Shown here: positions 1 to 8,814 of the stretch, piece after piece | How the letters are laid out: every line of letters starts with the position of its first letter | How positions within the stretch are numbered: the stretch's first letter is position 1 | NCBI GenBank assembly: GCA_000381605.1 | Contig: KB906754.1 | Location: forward strand, 1,385,147 to 1,449,146 | Source: Acidobacteriaceae bacterium KBS 89 | GTDB lineage: Bacteria; Acidobacteriota; Terriglobia; Terriglobales; Acidobacteriaceae | Direction: 5' to 3' | Length of the DNA: 64,000 nt | Notes under the pieces: model-generated | Database searches by the model: none | Seen by the model: the letters and a program-made list of their open reading frames with translations, nothing else | What the model was told of the DNA's origin: nothing | Position numbers and translations under genes: made by a program

Positions 1-265
1 GTAGCAACGTGTAGCTCGCAAACTTCCCCTCGCGCGTCACCCGGACCAGCCCCGCCATCTCCAACTCCTTCATATGGTGCGACAACGTCGCCGCACTCAC
101 TGGGTGACAGTCCTTGATTTCAGCGCATTGCATCGGCTTCGTGCAGCTCCCGATCTGCCGCAACAGCTCCAGCCTCCGCGGGTCTGCCAGCGCCTTCGCG
201 ATTAGAAGAACCTGACCCTCGCTCAACTTTGTCGGCTCCGCCCCCACGCGTTTCCCAGCGCTCAT
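1..265 (-). CDS. ArsR/SmtB-family winged-helix regulator (3' end cut by window edge)
   Basis: Reading leftward from an ATG at 263-265, the frame stays open to the window edge and gives 88 residues. It opens with a basic leader, then the ArsR signature ALADPRRLELLRQIG, followed by a helix-turn-helix with VSAATLSHHMKELEMAGLV and the wing EGKFASYTLL. ArsR proteins are dimeric DNA-binding repressors that often sense metals or redox state. No CxC-type metal site is obvious in the visible part; two cysteines (CTKPMQC) precede the recognition helix, which could be a sensor but this is speculative. It follows the radical SAM gene on the same strand by 9 bases, so the two are probably co-transcribed. 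Confidence 0.85.
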   Translation of the reverse strand, partial: MSAGKRVGAEPTKLSEGQVLLIAKALADPRRLELLRQIGSCTKPMQCAEIKDCHPVSAATLSHHMKELEMAGLVRVTREGKFASYTLL

Positions 266-274
266 CAACCACTC

Positions 275-1342
275 CTAACGGATCTGCACCAGCTCCTGTG
301 CTCCAGCCCCATGCCCCGACGCGCCCGGCGTGACAGACGAAGTCTGCGGCGCCCGCCAGTGGTCGATGTAGCTCACCTGGTGCACACAACTGATCGTGCA
401 GCTCGGCGCACAGCTCTTCTCCGTCAAAAACTCCCGCTTCACGTCCGCAGTCAAATACCCAGACAGTGGCACTCCCGGATACCCGCGCTGCTGGCTGCAA
501 TAGTGCACCAGCCCGTTCTCGCAGATATACAAATAACGTCCACCAGCGCGGCAACGCCAATCATTCGTCTTTCCATTGGCGATCGCCTCCTGGAAATGAT
601 TGAACCGCGAGTAGCTCCGCCGCGTCAGCTTCCGCACCTTGTCCCACACGCCACGTTCGGCCGCACCCAGCGGCTTCAACTGCCCGCTGCCGTCATGAAT
701 AATCCCGATCGTCGAGCTGAATCCCAGCCCCAGCGCCCGCTCGCTTACAGTCAACGCGTCGTTTGGATTTGCAATGCCACCGCCGACGACCGAGTTGATG
801 TTCACGTGAAAATCCGCATGCTGGGCAAGCATCTGCAACTTCTTGTCCAGCACCTTTAGGCTCTTCTTCGAGACCTCATCCGGCATCACGTTGTCGATCG
901 AGATCTGCATGTGGTCGAGGCCCGCCTTGTTCAGCCGCTCGATCCGGTCCGGCATCAGCAGATATCCATTCGTGATCATTCCGGCGATCGCGCCCGTCTT
1001 GCGGATCCGCGCAATAATCTGATCGAGTTCCGGATGCAGCAGCGGCTCGCCGCCCGAGATCGTAATGACTGACGTCCCCAGCCGCCCCAGATGGTCGATC
1101 CGGCGCAGCATCTCGTCGATCGGCACTGGATCAGAGAAATCGTCATACTCATTGCAGTAGGTACAAGCAAGATTGCACCGCCGCATGGGCACAATATGCG
1201 CCATATACGGGTGCCCGGTCGACAGAACCGCCGACCCGATCGAACCCAGCTCGCGCAGCTTTCGCGTAGCCGCCTTCATGCGGCGTCTGGCACGCATCGG
1301 ACGTCTGCCATTCGCAACGGCAGTTGTAGAAACAGAAGACAT
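275..1342 (-). CDS. Radical SAM enzyme with extra C-terminal cysteine cluster
   Basis: The 355-residue protein has the canonical radical SAM cluster CNLACTYC (C56, C60, C63) and the SAM-binding GGEP motif at 97-100. Beyond the barrel it has further cysteines (WRCRAGG, YICENG, HYCSQ, then SCAPSCTISC near 313-322), which look like a SPASM/twitch-type auxiliary iron-sulfur region. Family members make carbon-centred radicals for peptide or cofactor modification; the substrate cannot be told here, and no obvious precursor peptide gene is adjacent. Start chosen at the first ATG; a second in-frame ATG 15 codons later is possible. It probably forms a unit with the downstream ArsR gene. Confidence 0.85.
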   Translation of the reverse strand: MSSVSTTAVANGRRPMRARRRMKAATRKLRELGSIGSAVLSTGHPYMAHIVPMRRCNLACTYCNEYDDFSDPVPIDEMLRRIDHLGRLGTSVITISGGEPLLHPELDQIIARIRKTGAIAGMITNGYLLMPDRIERLNKAGLDHMQISIDNVMPDEVSKKSLKVLDKKLQMLAQHADFHVNINSVVGGGIANPNDALTVSERALGLGFSSTIGIIHDGSGQLKPLGAAERGVWDKVRKLTRRSYSRFNHFQEAIANGKTNDWRCRAGGRYLYICENGLVHYCSQQRGYPGVPLSGYLTADVKREFLTEKSCAPSCTISCVHQVSYIDHWRAPQTSSVTPGASGHGAGAQELVQIR

Positions 1343-1445
1343 ATCACTATCAAGTATATCGAACCATGGGGTTCAACCGGGGAAAAGAGGGCCCGTCACC
1401 AATATGTCGAAAAAAGCTGGCAAGTCTACGGGTAGTACGATGACT

Positions 1446-3065
1446 CTACGACTCCCTGTAGTCCAGCAGCACCAGACCCACGAGAATCAGGCAAATCGGC
1501 CAGACATACGAGGCGAGCCGGGATTCCTTCTGGTCAGGCAAGCGAAGCTCGAGCCAGCGGCTCCAGCCAGCCGTAGCCCCCAGCAGCGCAATCGGGGTGT
1601 GGCTCATCTCCGCCAGCAGCTCTTCTTTGATGTTCCCAACGGAGTGATTGTGAGTCAGCAGCAACGCGCCTCCGGCGGCGCAAAGCAACGGAAACACCAT
1701 CGAAGCCCACCGGGCATGCCATCGCCCGGTTTGATTTCCCCATTCAAACACTGCAAATGCGAGGATCAGCAGTGCATAAAGGCGATGCTGCAGAATATCC
1801 GGCACCACCATGCTCGCCCAGAAAGGCCGCGTCCCAAGCGGCCAGCTCTCCGGGTCGCCGCGCAGCACGATAAATACCGCCAGTCCCGCAAAGACCAGCG
1901 GCCAGTTCCGCGCCCATCGCGCCTTCGGCAGTCGGCTCAGCAGCGCGAGGATGCCGGCCGCCAGCACAATCAGCCCCGACCAGTGATGGTTGTATTCCGA
2001 CCAGGCCCTGCCGTTCGCATCGAGCAGGGCGCCGGGCAGGTTGAACTTCGTCTGCTCAACCAGCACATCCAGGGGCGTGGTGGGCGCCAATGCTGCGAAC
2101 ACCGGACTGGTCATGCTCGGAACCACAGGATGAAAGCGATCGACAATCTCAGCGAGGGTTGCCCGGCCGGTTGGCAGGTCGATCGCTGGCGGTTGTGACG
2201 TCATTGAGGCCGCCGCCAACACTGCCATGAAGCCCAGCCCGATCTCCGCCTCGCCAAATCGCCGCAGCCGCGTCAGTAAGCTCACTGGCGCAGTATCGAT
2301 ACGCCGAACCAGAAAAAAGTTCCCCGCACCCATCGCCATCACCACCGCGAACAGGTACACCTTGGAGATCAGCATCACTCCGTAGGCAGTTCCATACACG
2401 CTGCTCAACGACCTATCGGCGGAGATGCCGAGGTAGAGCCAACCCATGCCCAAGCCACCCAGCAGCAGAGTTCCCGCGCCCGCCAGGGCCAGCGGCGAAA
2501 ATCGGCGCAGCAATCGTTTCGCCTCGTCGGGATCTTCTGCACGCCGCAAGGAGATCAGGAGAAACGGCATCGACCCGATCCACAATGCCGCGCCCAATTG
2601 ATGCGCGGCGGTCAAAGCGATGAGCGCGAACCGATGGTCCATGCGTGAGACCGAATGACTGGTGGACACTACCGCCAGCAGGACCAGCACGGCCAAGGGA
2701 ATCAAGGCGTATGCCGATCGACGCTTGCGGTCCCGTGCACAAAGAACAATTGCAGTAGCCGCAATCGCGGCACCCATGCCCGACACAAAATACCGCGCGC
2801 CGACCACGTCACCGAAACCGAGGGAAGAGCTCCCCATCAGAAGCGCACTGTCGACGGCGACATAGCACAATTCAACGATCGCAAAGATTGCAGCCGACCA
2901 TCGAATTCCCCGCCAACACCCGTTGATGACGGATTCTCCTGCGCGCGCCGGCATGGCGACGATCAGCAGGTAGGCGATCGCCCCCAACGTCAGCAACTCC
3001 AACCCAAGGGTCAGAGCCCGCAAGACAACGGACAGGAAATCGAAGTCCCCCAGAAGCCAAATCAA
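1446..3065 (-). CDS. copD: CopD-type copper resistance/transport membrane protein
   Basis: This 539-residue polytopic protein has about a dozen hydrophobic segments. The central part, with HQLGAALWIGSMPFLL, resembles the CopD/PcoD domain, including a membrane histidine expected of copper-handling proteins. The C-terminal third has more membrane helices and an HNHSVGNIKEE stretch seen in larger CopD-like fusions. CopD works at the inner membrane and receives or moves copper together with periplasmic CopC, encoded just upstream on the same strand. The first codon appears to be TTG, preceded by GAGG at suitable distance. A 237-base gap separates it from copC, so an internal promoter is possible. 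Confidence 0.8.
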   Translation of the reverse strand: MIWLLGDFDFLSVVLRALTLGLELLTLGAIAYLLIVAMPARAGESVINGCWRGIRWSAAIFAIVELCYVAVDSALLMGSSSLGFGDVVGARYFVSGMGAAIAATAIVLCARDRKRRSAYALIPLAVLVLLAVVSTSHSVSRMDHRFALIALTAAHQLGAALWIGSMPFLLISLRRAEDPDEAKRLLRRFSPLALAGAGTLLLGGLGMGWLYLGISADRSLSSVYGTAYGVMLISKVYLFAVVMAMGAGNFFLVRRIDTAPVSLLTRLRRFGEAEIGLGFMAVLAAASMTSQPPAIDLPTGRATLAEIVDRFHPVVPSMTSPVFAALAPTTPLDVLVEQTKFNLPGALLDANGRAWSEYNHHWSGLIVLAAGILALLSRLPKARWARNWPLVFAGLAVFIVLRGDPESWPLGTRPFWASMVVPDILQHRLYALLILAFAVFEWGNQTGRWHARWASMVFPLLCAAGGALLLTHNHSVGNIKEELLAEMSHTPIALLGATAGWSRWLELRLPDQKESRLASYVWPICLILVGLVLLDYRES

Positions 3066-3302
3066 TGTTCAATCCTCGGAACAAACAATGGTGCAATGTT
3101 TTAACGTTTGGTCGGCCGCACAATCTCTTCCGTTAGCCATCGGCAGCGACTCGAGGTGTGAAGAAGTCGTTCAAAGTAACCGAGTCGGCCCTTGCCCAGC
3201 CGCCCGGAGAAGTCACACTTCCTTATTTGCAAAACACAAATTAGAAGTGAATAAGCCCTAACTGAAGCGATCTCTACAACTTTCACACCTTCAAGCCCTA
3301 GT

Positions 3303-3695
3303 CTACTTCACGTGAAACGGTATTTCACCACGGGTGACATGACCGTCAGTCGCCAACACCTGCCACCGTATCGAATACTTGCCGGGGCTCAGGTGAGTAA
3401 GTTGCGTGGTCAGAGTATCCGGCGCGTTTTGGCGCTCAATCGTCAAGGGCTTCGACTGACCATCCGAAGTGCTCAACAGCATGGTGGATCGCGCTCCATC
3501 GACGCGCGAGCTGAACTTCATGGAGACCGCTATGTCCGGCCCAGGCATTGTCGCATCGATCGCGGGCGAGGACTGGATCAACACCGCGTGGGCCAGCGCG
3601 ACACGGGGAACCAACATCAGCGCCAGTGCGACGAAGATCATCAGCGAGGCGCGAGACACAATTCGAACAACGAAACGGCGAGGCAAGTTTTTCAT
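3303..3695 (-). CDS. copC: CopC-type periplasmic copper-binding protein
   Basis: The 130-residue product begins with a signal peptide ending ALA, which leaves HAVLIQSSPA as the mature N-terminus. A histidine at mature position 1 plus the C-terminal DGHVTRG motif is the Cu(II) site typical of CopC proteins. Length and the immunoglobulin-like body (SMKFSSRVDG, SPGKYSIRWQVLATDGH) fit the family. I chose the internal ATG that starts MKNLPRRF because it gives a normal signal peptide; an upstream in-frame start would add 15 odd residues. It works in the periplasm, handing copper to the CopD protein encoded downstream. Confidence 0.87.
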   Translation of the reverse strand: MKNLPRRFVVRIVSRASLMIFVALALMLVPRVALAHAVLIQSSPAIDATMPGPDIAVSMKFSSRVDGARSTMLLSTSDGQSKPLTIERQNAPDTLTTQLTHLSPGKYSIRWQVLATDGHVTRGEIPFHVK

Positions 3696-3943
3696 ACCTT
3701 GTTGGACACACCTCCGTACCAAAGGGTTCAAAAAACTCAATCTCGATCTCGAGACGGCGACCTATCATGCACTAGTACATCGATTAATTGCCAGCGGAAT
3801 CTTTCCCGAGACTGGGCCTTCTACTTGGCTGCCACCAGGATCGCGGACGACTCCGGGCACCATCTATCCGCATCCACGAGGGCGGGTACAAACCAAGAAA
3901 AAGCGGCCATCAAGGCCGCCTGTTCCGCAACGCAACACCTAAC

Positions 3944-4930
3944 CTATAACTTCGCCAGCAACTGCCGCGTCTGCAACGACGTCTGCTGGAAAAAATCCTC
4001 CAGCCCCCATTGCGTCCATAAGCTCGAACGCTTCTTCCCGTCCGGCGTCAGCGTCAAAGTCTGTTCACGCTTGTCCCGTAGCACCACCACCGGCACAGGC
4101 TTCCCCTTATTGTCGTGGACGGTCTTGGTCCAGTCCGTTCCATTGGCCACAGAGATCGAGTTGATCTTCACGACGACATCGCCGGCCTTCATTCCAGCCT
4201 CTTCCGCCGGACTGTTTCCATCCACACTCCGCACCAGCAGACCCGCGCCGTCCACCGCGCCAAAGAACTCCGCCAGCTGTGTCCCCATTACCTCCAACTT
4301 CGCTCCCGTAAACGACGAGCTCAAAATGATCGTCTCCGTTCCCAGGAGATCCCGATGTTCCTTCTGGGCTGCAACGCTCGAAGGTGGCCCCGCGCTCGGA
4401 GCCTTCGCAGAATCCAGAAAGCTGTTTCCCCCCCGCACAACGCCCGAAGGCCCCGGGGCCGGCACCGAATAGTGCTGCTCCCAGGCTTGCAACCCTATTG
4501 TCTTGCGGTCTGCCATCTGCATCGTCAGCGTTTGCGTCTGCCCGTCGCGGCTGATTACCAAGCTCACCGTCCGACCCACCGGCATCTCGCGCAACATCTT
4601 CCGCAGATGCTCTCCACTCTCGACCGACTGCCCATTCATCTGCAAAATCACATCATGCATCCGCATCCCGGCCTTGCACGCCGGTCCGTCATGGTCAAGA
4701 TTGGTAATCTCCGCACCGCGAGCGTCCTTGAGCTTCAACTCCCCGAGCTGCTCTTCGCTCACGTCTCGCGTCTCTATTCCTAGATACCCCTGAGGGGCAC
4801 GTCCGTGTGCCTCAGCCATCCCCGCGCCAAATAGGAAATCCAATCCTTTCGCATGTAACAGCTGTCCCCCGTCCAGAACAGCTATCCCCGCCACCAGCGC
4901 CACAACTCCGAACGATCTGCGGTGTTTCAT
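3944..4930 (-). CDS. Secreted protein with two PDZ domains and no protease domain
   Basis: After a signal peptide or membrane anchor (FGVVALVAGIAVL) come two PDZ domains, roughly residues 45-135 (QGYLGIETRDV to LVISRDGQTQTL) and 205-300 (LVRSVDGNSPAEEAGMKAGDVV). HtrA/DegP proteins have PDZ domains behind a trypsin-like domain, but no catalytic domain or HDS triad is visible, so this is probably a periplasmic peptide-binding adaptor. It follows the ECF sigma factor and anti-sigma genes on the same strand, so a role in envelope-stress sensing or regulated proteolysis of the anti-sigma factor is a reasonable inference. Start placed at MKHRRSFG; an ATG six codons upstream is equally open. Confidence 0.75.
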   Translation of the reverse strand: MKHRRSFGVVALVAGIAVLDGGQLLHAKGLDFLFGAGMAEAHGRAPQGYLGIETRDVSEEQLGELKLKDARGAEITNLDHDGPACKAGMRMHDVILQMNGQSVESGEHLRKMLREMPVGRTVSLVISRDGQTQTLTMQMADRKTIGLQAWEQHYSVPAPGPSGVVRGGNSFLDSAKAPSAGPPSSVAAQKEHRDLLGTETIILSSSFTGAKLEVMGTQLAEFFGAVDGAGLLVRSVDGNSPAEEAGMKAGDVVVKINSISVANGTDWTKTVHDNKGKPVPVVVLRDKREQTLTLTPDGKKRSSLWTQWGLEDFFQQTSLQTRQLLAKL

Positions 4931-4990
4931 CTGCCTGACCTCATCCAAACTCTTTCAATCGAACGACGAGCGGACCTCACTCCCCGCACC

Positions 4991-5956
4991 TTACTGAATA
5001 TCAGCAGACCCCTGTAGTGCGTTGAACGACGCCGTCCGGATATACGGGTTTGTGTCTTGCGTCGCAACCGTCCGCAGCACCTGACGCACACTCGAATCCG
5101 ACTGCACCGGCTCAAGCAGGCCGATCGCCGCGTGCCGCACCTGCGCGTCAGGATCGTGCATTACCGCTTCAAGCACCGCGTCGCGTACATGCTGATCCTG
5201 CCCGACAAATCGCTGCAGGCCTTCCAAAGCCTTCATCCGCACGCTGGTGTCAGAGTCGTAACGCAACGACACCATCAGCTGGTGGCGAATTCCATTGCCA
5301 TCCGCCGACGGCGCACAAGCATGTCCCGCCTTGCACTCATCCGTCAGCAAAGAGACCGCGTTGATCCGAACTCCAGGCGTCGCCGCCGCATTCGTTCCAA
5401 CCATCAGCAGGTTCCGAATCTCAGGGCTGTCCAGCGACCCTTCCATCGACTCCGGAACAATCTTGTTGTAGTTCACCTGCACCAGCTCCGAATTCGGCGT
5501 CTGCACAATCCCGGTCACGTTCGAAATCACACCCTCAGTCGGATGGATGACCGTAACAACGGGCGGCGTCTTAGCTTTCGACTGCGCTACCTGGTACCGA
5601 TACGTGAAGTTTCCTGCCAGAAAGCCCACGCCCAGCAGCAATGTCGCCAACGCTGGGGCACTCTGCACATGCCCTATCCAACGATAGAAATTGATCCTCA
5701 GTTGTGTCAGAAATCCATGCGGCGGAATCATGTCCAGCGCTTCGTCAAGCCTCATTCGCGATTGCGCCAACAGGTTCGGCGAAGGCTCAAGCACCGGCAG
5801 CGTCGCCAGGCGTTCCTCAAATCCGCGGAACGCCTCCAACTCCTCCCGGCAATCCTCGCACCCTACAAGATGCTGTTCTAAGACTCCGGCCAGCTCATCC
5901 GGCAGCTCGCCATAATTCAACAACACGATGCAGTCTCTTGCGCTCTGACACTTCAT
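4991..5956 (-). CDS. Anti-sigma factor with zinc finger, one membrane helix and HEAT-like repeats
   Basis: The 321-residue protein starts with a zf-HC2 anti-sigma domain carrying H29, C33 and C36 (QHLVGCEDCREE). A single membrane helix follows at about 99-118. The outside part, from about 170 onward, contains HEAT-like units such as RINAVSLLTDE, VRMKALEGLQRF, VRHAAIGLLEP and IRTASFNALQG. The N-terminal domain is expected to hold the ECF sigma factor encoded just upstream in an inactive complex. HEAT repeats are protein-binding solenoids, so the periplasmic part may bind a signal protein such as the PDZ protein encoded next. A strong AGGTAGGA ribosome site supports the start. Confidence 0.85.
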   Translation of the reverse strand: MKCQSARDCIVLLNYGELPDELAGVLEQHLVGCEDCREELEAFRGFEERLATLPVLEPSPNLLAQSRMRLDEALDMIPPHGFLTQLRINFYRWIGHVQSAPALATLLLGVGFLAGNFTYRYQVAQSKAKTPPVVTVIHPTEGVISNVTGIVQTPNSELVQVNYNKIVPESMEGSLDSPEIRNLLMVGTNAAATPGVRINAVSLLTDECKAGHACAPSADGNGIRHQLMVSLRYDSDTSVRMKALEGLQRFVGQDQHVRDAVLEAVMHDPDAQVRHAAIGLLEPVQSDSSVRQVLRTVATQDTNPYIRTASFNALQGSADIQ

Positions 5957-6020
5957 TGTCCTACCTCAACCAGCCTCAAAATCTTCCCCTGCTACCCGTG
6001 GGTCTTTGCGCCCTTAACCA

Positions 6021-6055
6021 ATCACTCATCACTAATCACTAATCACTAATCACTA
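6021..6055 (+). repeat. Five 7-base tandem repeats between sigma and anti-sigma genes
   Basis: The unit ATCACTA is repeated five times in tandem (the first copy ends in C). The last copy contains the TAG stop codon of the sigma-factor gene as read on the minus strand. A 7-base unit can slip during replication; changes would alter the spacing between the two genes without altering either protein. Confidence 0.9.
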
Positions 6056-6847
6056 GCTTCGAAGCTCCGACAGATTCGCCCGCAGCTTTCGCGTGGCGCG
6101 GAACAGCGTGTTCTTTGCCGTCTCCTCGGTCGTGCTCAACATCTCGCCAATCGTCCGCAACTTCAACCCCTGGTAGTGCTTCAATTCAAAAACTGTCCGT
6201 TCGCGCGGCGTCAACTTGCTCAGAGCATCGTTGATCCGCTCGCTCATGACCTTCCGCTCCAGCTCCCTTGCCGGGTTCGCCATCGCCCGGTCGTCGGAGA
6301 TGTTCGCCATAAGGTCCATCTCATCGCCACTGGCATCCAGCACCGTTGCCGGGTCTTCCCTGCGGCTCTTTCTCCGTCGCAGCTGGTCCAGGCAAAGGTT
6401 CGTGACAATCCGATAAAGCCACGTATAAAAGCTGCACTCAAACCGGAAGTTTCCCAGGTGCCGATAGGCCTTGATGAAGGCTTCCTGATGGACGTCCTGG
6501 GCATCCTGCTCATTGCCAAGCATGTGCAGCGCCAGCCTAAGCACCGACTGGTCATACCGCCGCACCAGAGCGTCGAACGCGGTTCGCTGGCCCTTCTGCG
6601 CCTCACGAATCAGCTCATCGTCCTCGGTCCGCTGTTGTGCCCGCGCGTCGAGCTGCGCCTGCGTCAGCTTGCCGCCATTCCTGGTCCCGGGTTGGGCCGC
6701 AGCCTTTGCCATTGTTGGCATAGATTCTACAGCCACAGTACCCAATAAACCCATGGCAAACGGACTAATATGCCGCTTTTGAGCCACTACTGCCAACGGA
6801 GCCGACAACTCTCCGCCAAGGTCCATCCCAACAGCATCTGCATTCAT
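6053..6847 (-). CDS. ECF-family RNA polymerase sigma factor
   Basis: Region 2 is clear (FDALVRRYDQSVLRLALH, then DAQDVHQEAFIKAYRHL and FYTWLYRIVTNLCLDQLRRR), as is region 4 (LSKLTPRERTVFELKHYQG followed by RTIGEMLSTTEETAKNTLFR). Sequence and layout match group-4 (ECF) sigma factors that respond to envelope signals. The start was put at the ATG preceded by CCGGAG at 8 bases; this leaves an N-terminal extension of about 75 residues before region 2, longer than usual, so a later start such as MAKAAAQPG (6712) is possible. The gene leads the minus-strand unit sigma, anti-sigma, PDZ protein. It is divergent from the RNase HI gene. Confidence 0.88.
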   Translation of the reverse strand: MNADAVGMDLGGELSAPLAVVAQKRHISPFAMGLLGTVAVESMPTMAKAAAQPGTRNGGKLTQAQLDARAQQRTEDDELIREAQKGQRTAFDALVRRYDQSVLRLALHMLGNEQDAQDVHQEAFIKAYRHLGNFRFECSFYTWLYRIVTNLCLDQLRRRKSRREDPATVLDASGDEMDLMANISDDRAMANPARELERKVMSERINDALSKLTPRERTVFELKHYQGLKLRTIGEMLSTTEETAKNTLFRATRKLRANLSELRS

Positions 6848-6964
6848 CGAACTGACTCCGGAGGTCAGAAAATCGAAGTACACCTCAATAGACACCCTCA
6901 TTGTGGAAAGGTGAGCGACCCGCCAACCCTGTTTTCCCTAACACCATCGGGTTACACTCACCCC

Positions 6965-7642
6965 ATGGCTCCCCGTCCCACCGCCGCCCCCGGCCTCTTC
7001 TCCGATCCCCCCACCCAAAAACCCGCCGAAAAATCCAGCTGGATCAACGCCCACTGTGACGGCGGAGCTCGCGGCAACCCCGGTCCCGCCGGCTACGGCG
7101 CCCTCATCCAAGACGACCAGGGCAACGTCCTCGCCGAGCTCAGCGAGTTCCTTGGCATGCGCACCAACAACTACGCCGAATACTCCGGCCTCCTCGGCTG
7201 CCTCCAGTACGCCCTCGACCACCACCACCCCCGCCTCCGCGTCGTCTCCGACTCCGAGCTCATGGTCAAGCAGATTCAGGGCAAGTACAAGGTCAACTCC
7301 CCCGATCTGCGACCCCTCTGGCAGGAGGCCAGAAACCGTATCGCCAAACTCGATGCCTTCGAGATCTCCCACGCCCTCCGCCACAAAAACAAGGACGCCG
7401 ACCGCCTCGCCAACGAAGCCATGGACCGCGGCATGCGACGAAATCAAAGTAGTGACGCCCCCGGCCAACCCGCACCACCGGCCCTCAAAGCCACTCCCTA
7501 TCCCACCAAATCCGAGACCCCGCCCAACCCCTACGCCAAGGCCGACACCATGCTGCGCGGCTTCACCAAAGACGGCGTCGTCCACATCCTCGGCAACGCC
7601 ACTCTCCCCGACGGCGTCTTCGTCAAAATCATCCGCGAATAG
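6965..7642 (+). CDS. rnhA: Ribonuclease HI family protein with C-terminal extension
   Basis: The 225-residue protein cleaves RNA in RNA-DNA hybrids. Catalytic carboxylates are in place: D32 in CDGGARGNPGPAGYG, E72 in NNYAEYSGL, D96 in VVSDSELM and D146 in KDADRLANEA. A Pro-rich 25-residue leader precedes the domain. About 70 residues follow it, including a Pro-rich linker and a small ordered-looking tail (LRGFTKDGVVHILG). The start is the ATG at 6965, since the open frame upstream overlaps the promoter region of the divergent sigma factor gene. The gene stands alone on the plus strand. Confidence 0.88.
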   Translation: MAPRPTAAPGLFSDPPTQKPAEKSSWINAHCDGGARGNPGPAGYGALIQDDQGNVLAELSEFLGMRTNNYAEYSGLLGCLQYALDHHHPRLRVVSDSELMVKQIQGKYKVNSPDLRPLWQEARNRIAKLDAFEISHALRHKNKDADRLANEAMDRGMRRNQSSDAPGQPAPPALKATPYPTKSETPPNPYAKADTMLRGFTKDGVVHILGNATLPDGVFVKIIRE

Positions 7643-7681
7643 CGAAATACGGCATGAAACCCCTGAACGCTCAGAGCCTGT

Positions 7682-8359
7682 TCAGCGACAGACAGCCATC
7701 AGATTCTGCAAGGATTTCGCTGATTGGAGAGCCACCTCGCGTGAAGTCATAGGAACCTCAATCTGATCTACCATTTGGTCGAAATCCTGATCGATATTCA
7801 TAACTCTCGTCTCTGCGATCGAAGCCTTTTTGGCCGCCACCCTCAACCATTGCAAGACGCACGACCTCTCCTCCTCACAGACGAACATCGTGTTTTTCCG
7901 TAGCTGAGCGGGTCTGGCGGCGACAATATCCACCTGCGCGATCTCGGTGGTTTTGAGATTCAAATGATACGAGTACCGATAGGTATCCGTCCCACGGCCC
8001 AGATCGTTATGACTCACATCCTCGCCGGATCGCCGTTTTTGTTGCTCTGTGCCAACATAGCTGTCTTGAACGACCACACCGATCTTTAGATCGCAGCCAT
8101 CAAGCTCGAACGACTTTAGCTGAAGAAAAATTGTCCCTTGGTACTGAACAACTTTGTTCGCGGCGTCGAGGTAGCGTTGTGAATACGTAAGTACGGTGTG
8201 TCGCGTGCTCTCTTGCGCCAGGATATTTTTCAACGAGTCATGCAGCAAAGACTGGGGATCGACGGGTTGACTCAACGCCAAAAGGCCGATCAGCACAAAT
8301 TCATTTCGAGTCGCGATGATCCTCGAGTTCACGCCGTGACTACCTCGTTTCACAAACAT
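7682..8359 (-). CDS. Hypothetical exported protein
   Basis: I do not recognise this family. The 225-residue product has a weak hydrophobic stretch near the N-terminus (EFVLIGLLALSQ) that could be a signal peptide, then a soluble region with two cysteines close together (MFVCEEERSCVLQW) that might form a disulfide. It lies directly downstream of the VOC gene on the same strand. A TTG codon at 8383 overlapping the VOC stop codon is an alternative start that would couple translation. Codon use is more mixed than in most neighbouring genes. Confidence 0.6.
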   Translation of the reverse strand: MFVKRGSHGVNSRIIATRNEFVLIGLLALSQPVDPQSLLHDSLKNILAQESTRHTVLTYSQRYLDAANKVVQYQGTIFLQLKSFELDGCDLKIGVVVQDSYVGTEQQKRRSGEDVSHNDLGRGTDTYRYSYHLNLKTTEIAQVDIVAARPAQLRKNTMFVCEEERSCVLQWLRVAAKKASIAETRVMNIDQDFDQMVDQIEVPMTSREVALQSAKSLQNLMAVCR

Positions 8360-8379
8360 CGACTGAGAATACCGCGCCT

Positions 8380-8754
8380 TCAACCCTTCTTCTTCGGCTC
8401 CTGATAAATCCCAATCACATTGCCACCAGGATCACGGAACCTCGCCGTAATCTCAGGTGCATCTCCGCCGATAGGCTGCACAATTTCGCCGCCATTGGCC
8501 AGGATCGCCTCAACCGTCGCCTCCGCGTCATCCACCATCACATAAACCAGCAGCCCCGGTTGCGAAGCAGGCGGCCTGCCCACCGACCACGTCCCACTCA
8601 CCTGGCCAACCCCATCGTCGAAGGCAGTCGAACCGTCCCCTCGCTGTCTTACCTTCCAGCCGAAGACGCGCGTATAAAAATCAACCGAACGCGCAATATC
8701 GACCGCAGGCATGTCGATGTAACAGATCTTCCCATTCGCATAGGTAGGAGGCAT
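8380..8754 (-). CDS. VOC-superfamily (glyoxalase/bleomycin-resistance-like) protein
   Basis: The 124-residue protein has the paired beta-alpha-beta-beta-beta architecture of the vicinal oxygen chelate fold: GKICYIDMPAVDIARSVDFY leads into YTRVFGWKV, and the C-terminal half ends RFRDPGGNVIGIYQEPK. The DPxGN-type motif near the end is characteristic. Such proteins isomerise, cleave or bind small molecules with a metal; the substrate here is unknown. Start chosen at the ATG preceded by AAAGGAG. A hypothetical exported protein gene follows immediately on the same strand. Confidence 0.82.
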   Translation of the reverse strand: MPPTYANGKICYIDMPAVDIARSVDFYTRVFGWKVRQRGDGSTAFDDGVGQVSGTWSVGRPPASQPGLLVYVMVDDAEATVEAILANGGEIVQPIGGDAPEITARFRDPGGNVIGIYQEPKKKG

Positions 8755-8814
8755 AGCTGCTCCTTTCAAATACTGCGATTCTAGCGCGCCCACAAGATCA
8801 ATTCGTCTCTGGCT

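Noticed and set aside
1173..2198. Open frame on the plus strand across the copD region
   Set aside because: Antisense shadow of copD and the radical SAM gene; no protein-like composition.
3101..3286. Short open frame between copC and copD
   Set aside because: No ribosome site, no domain, poor codon use; kept as intergenic.
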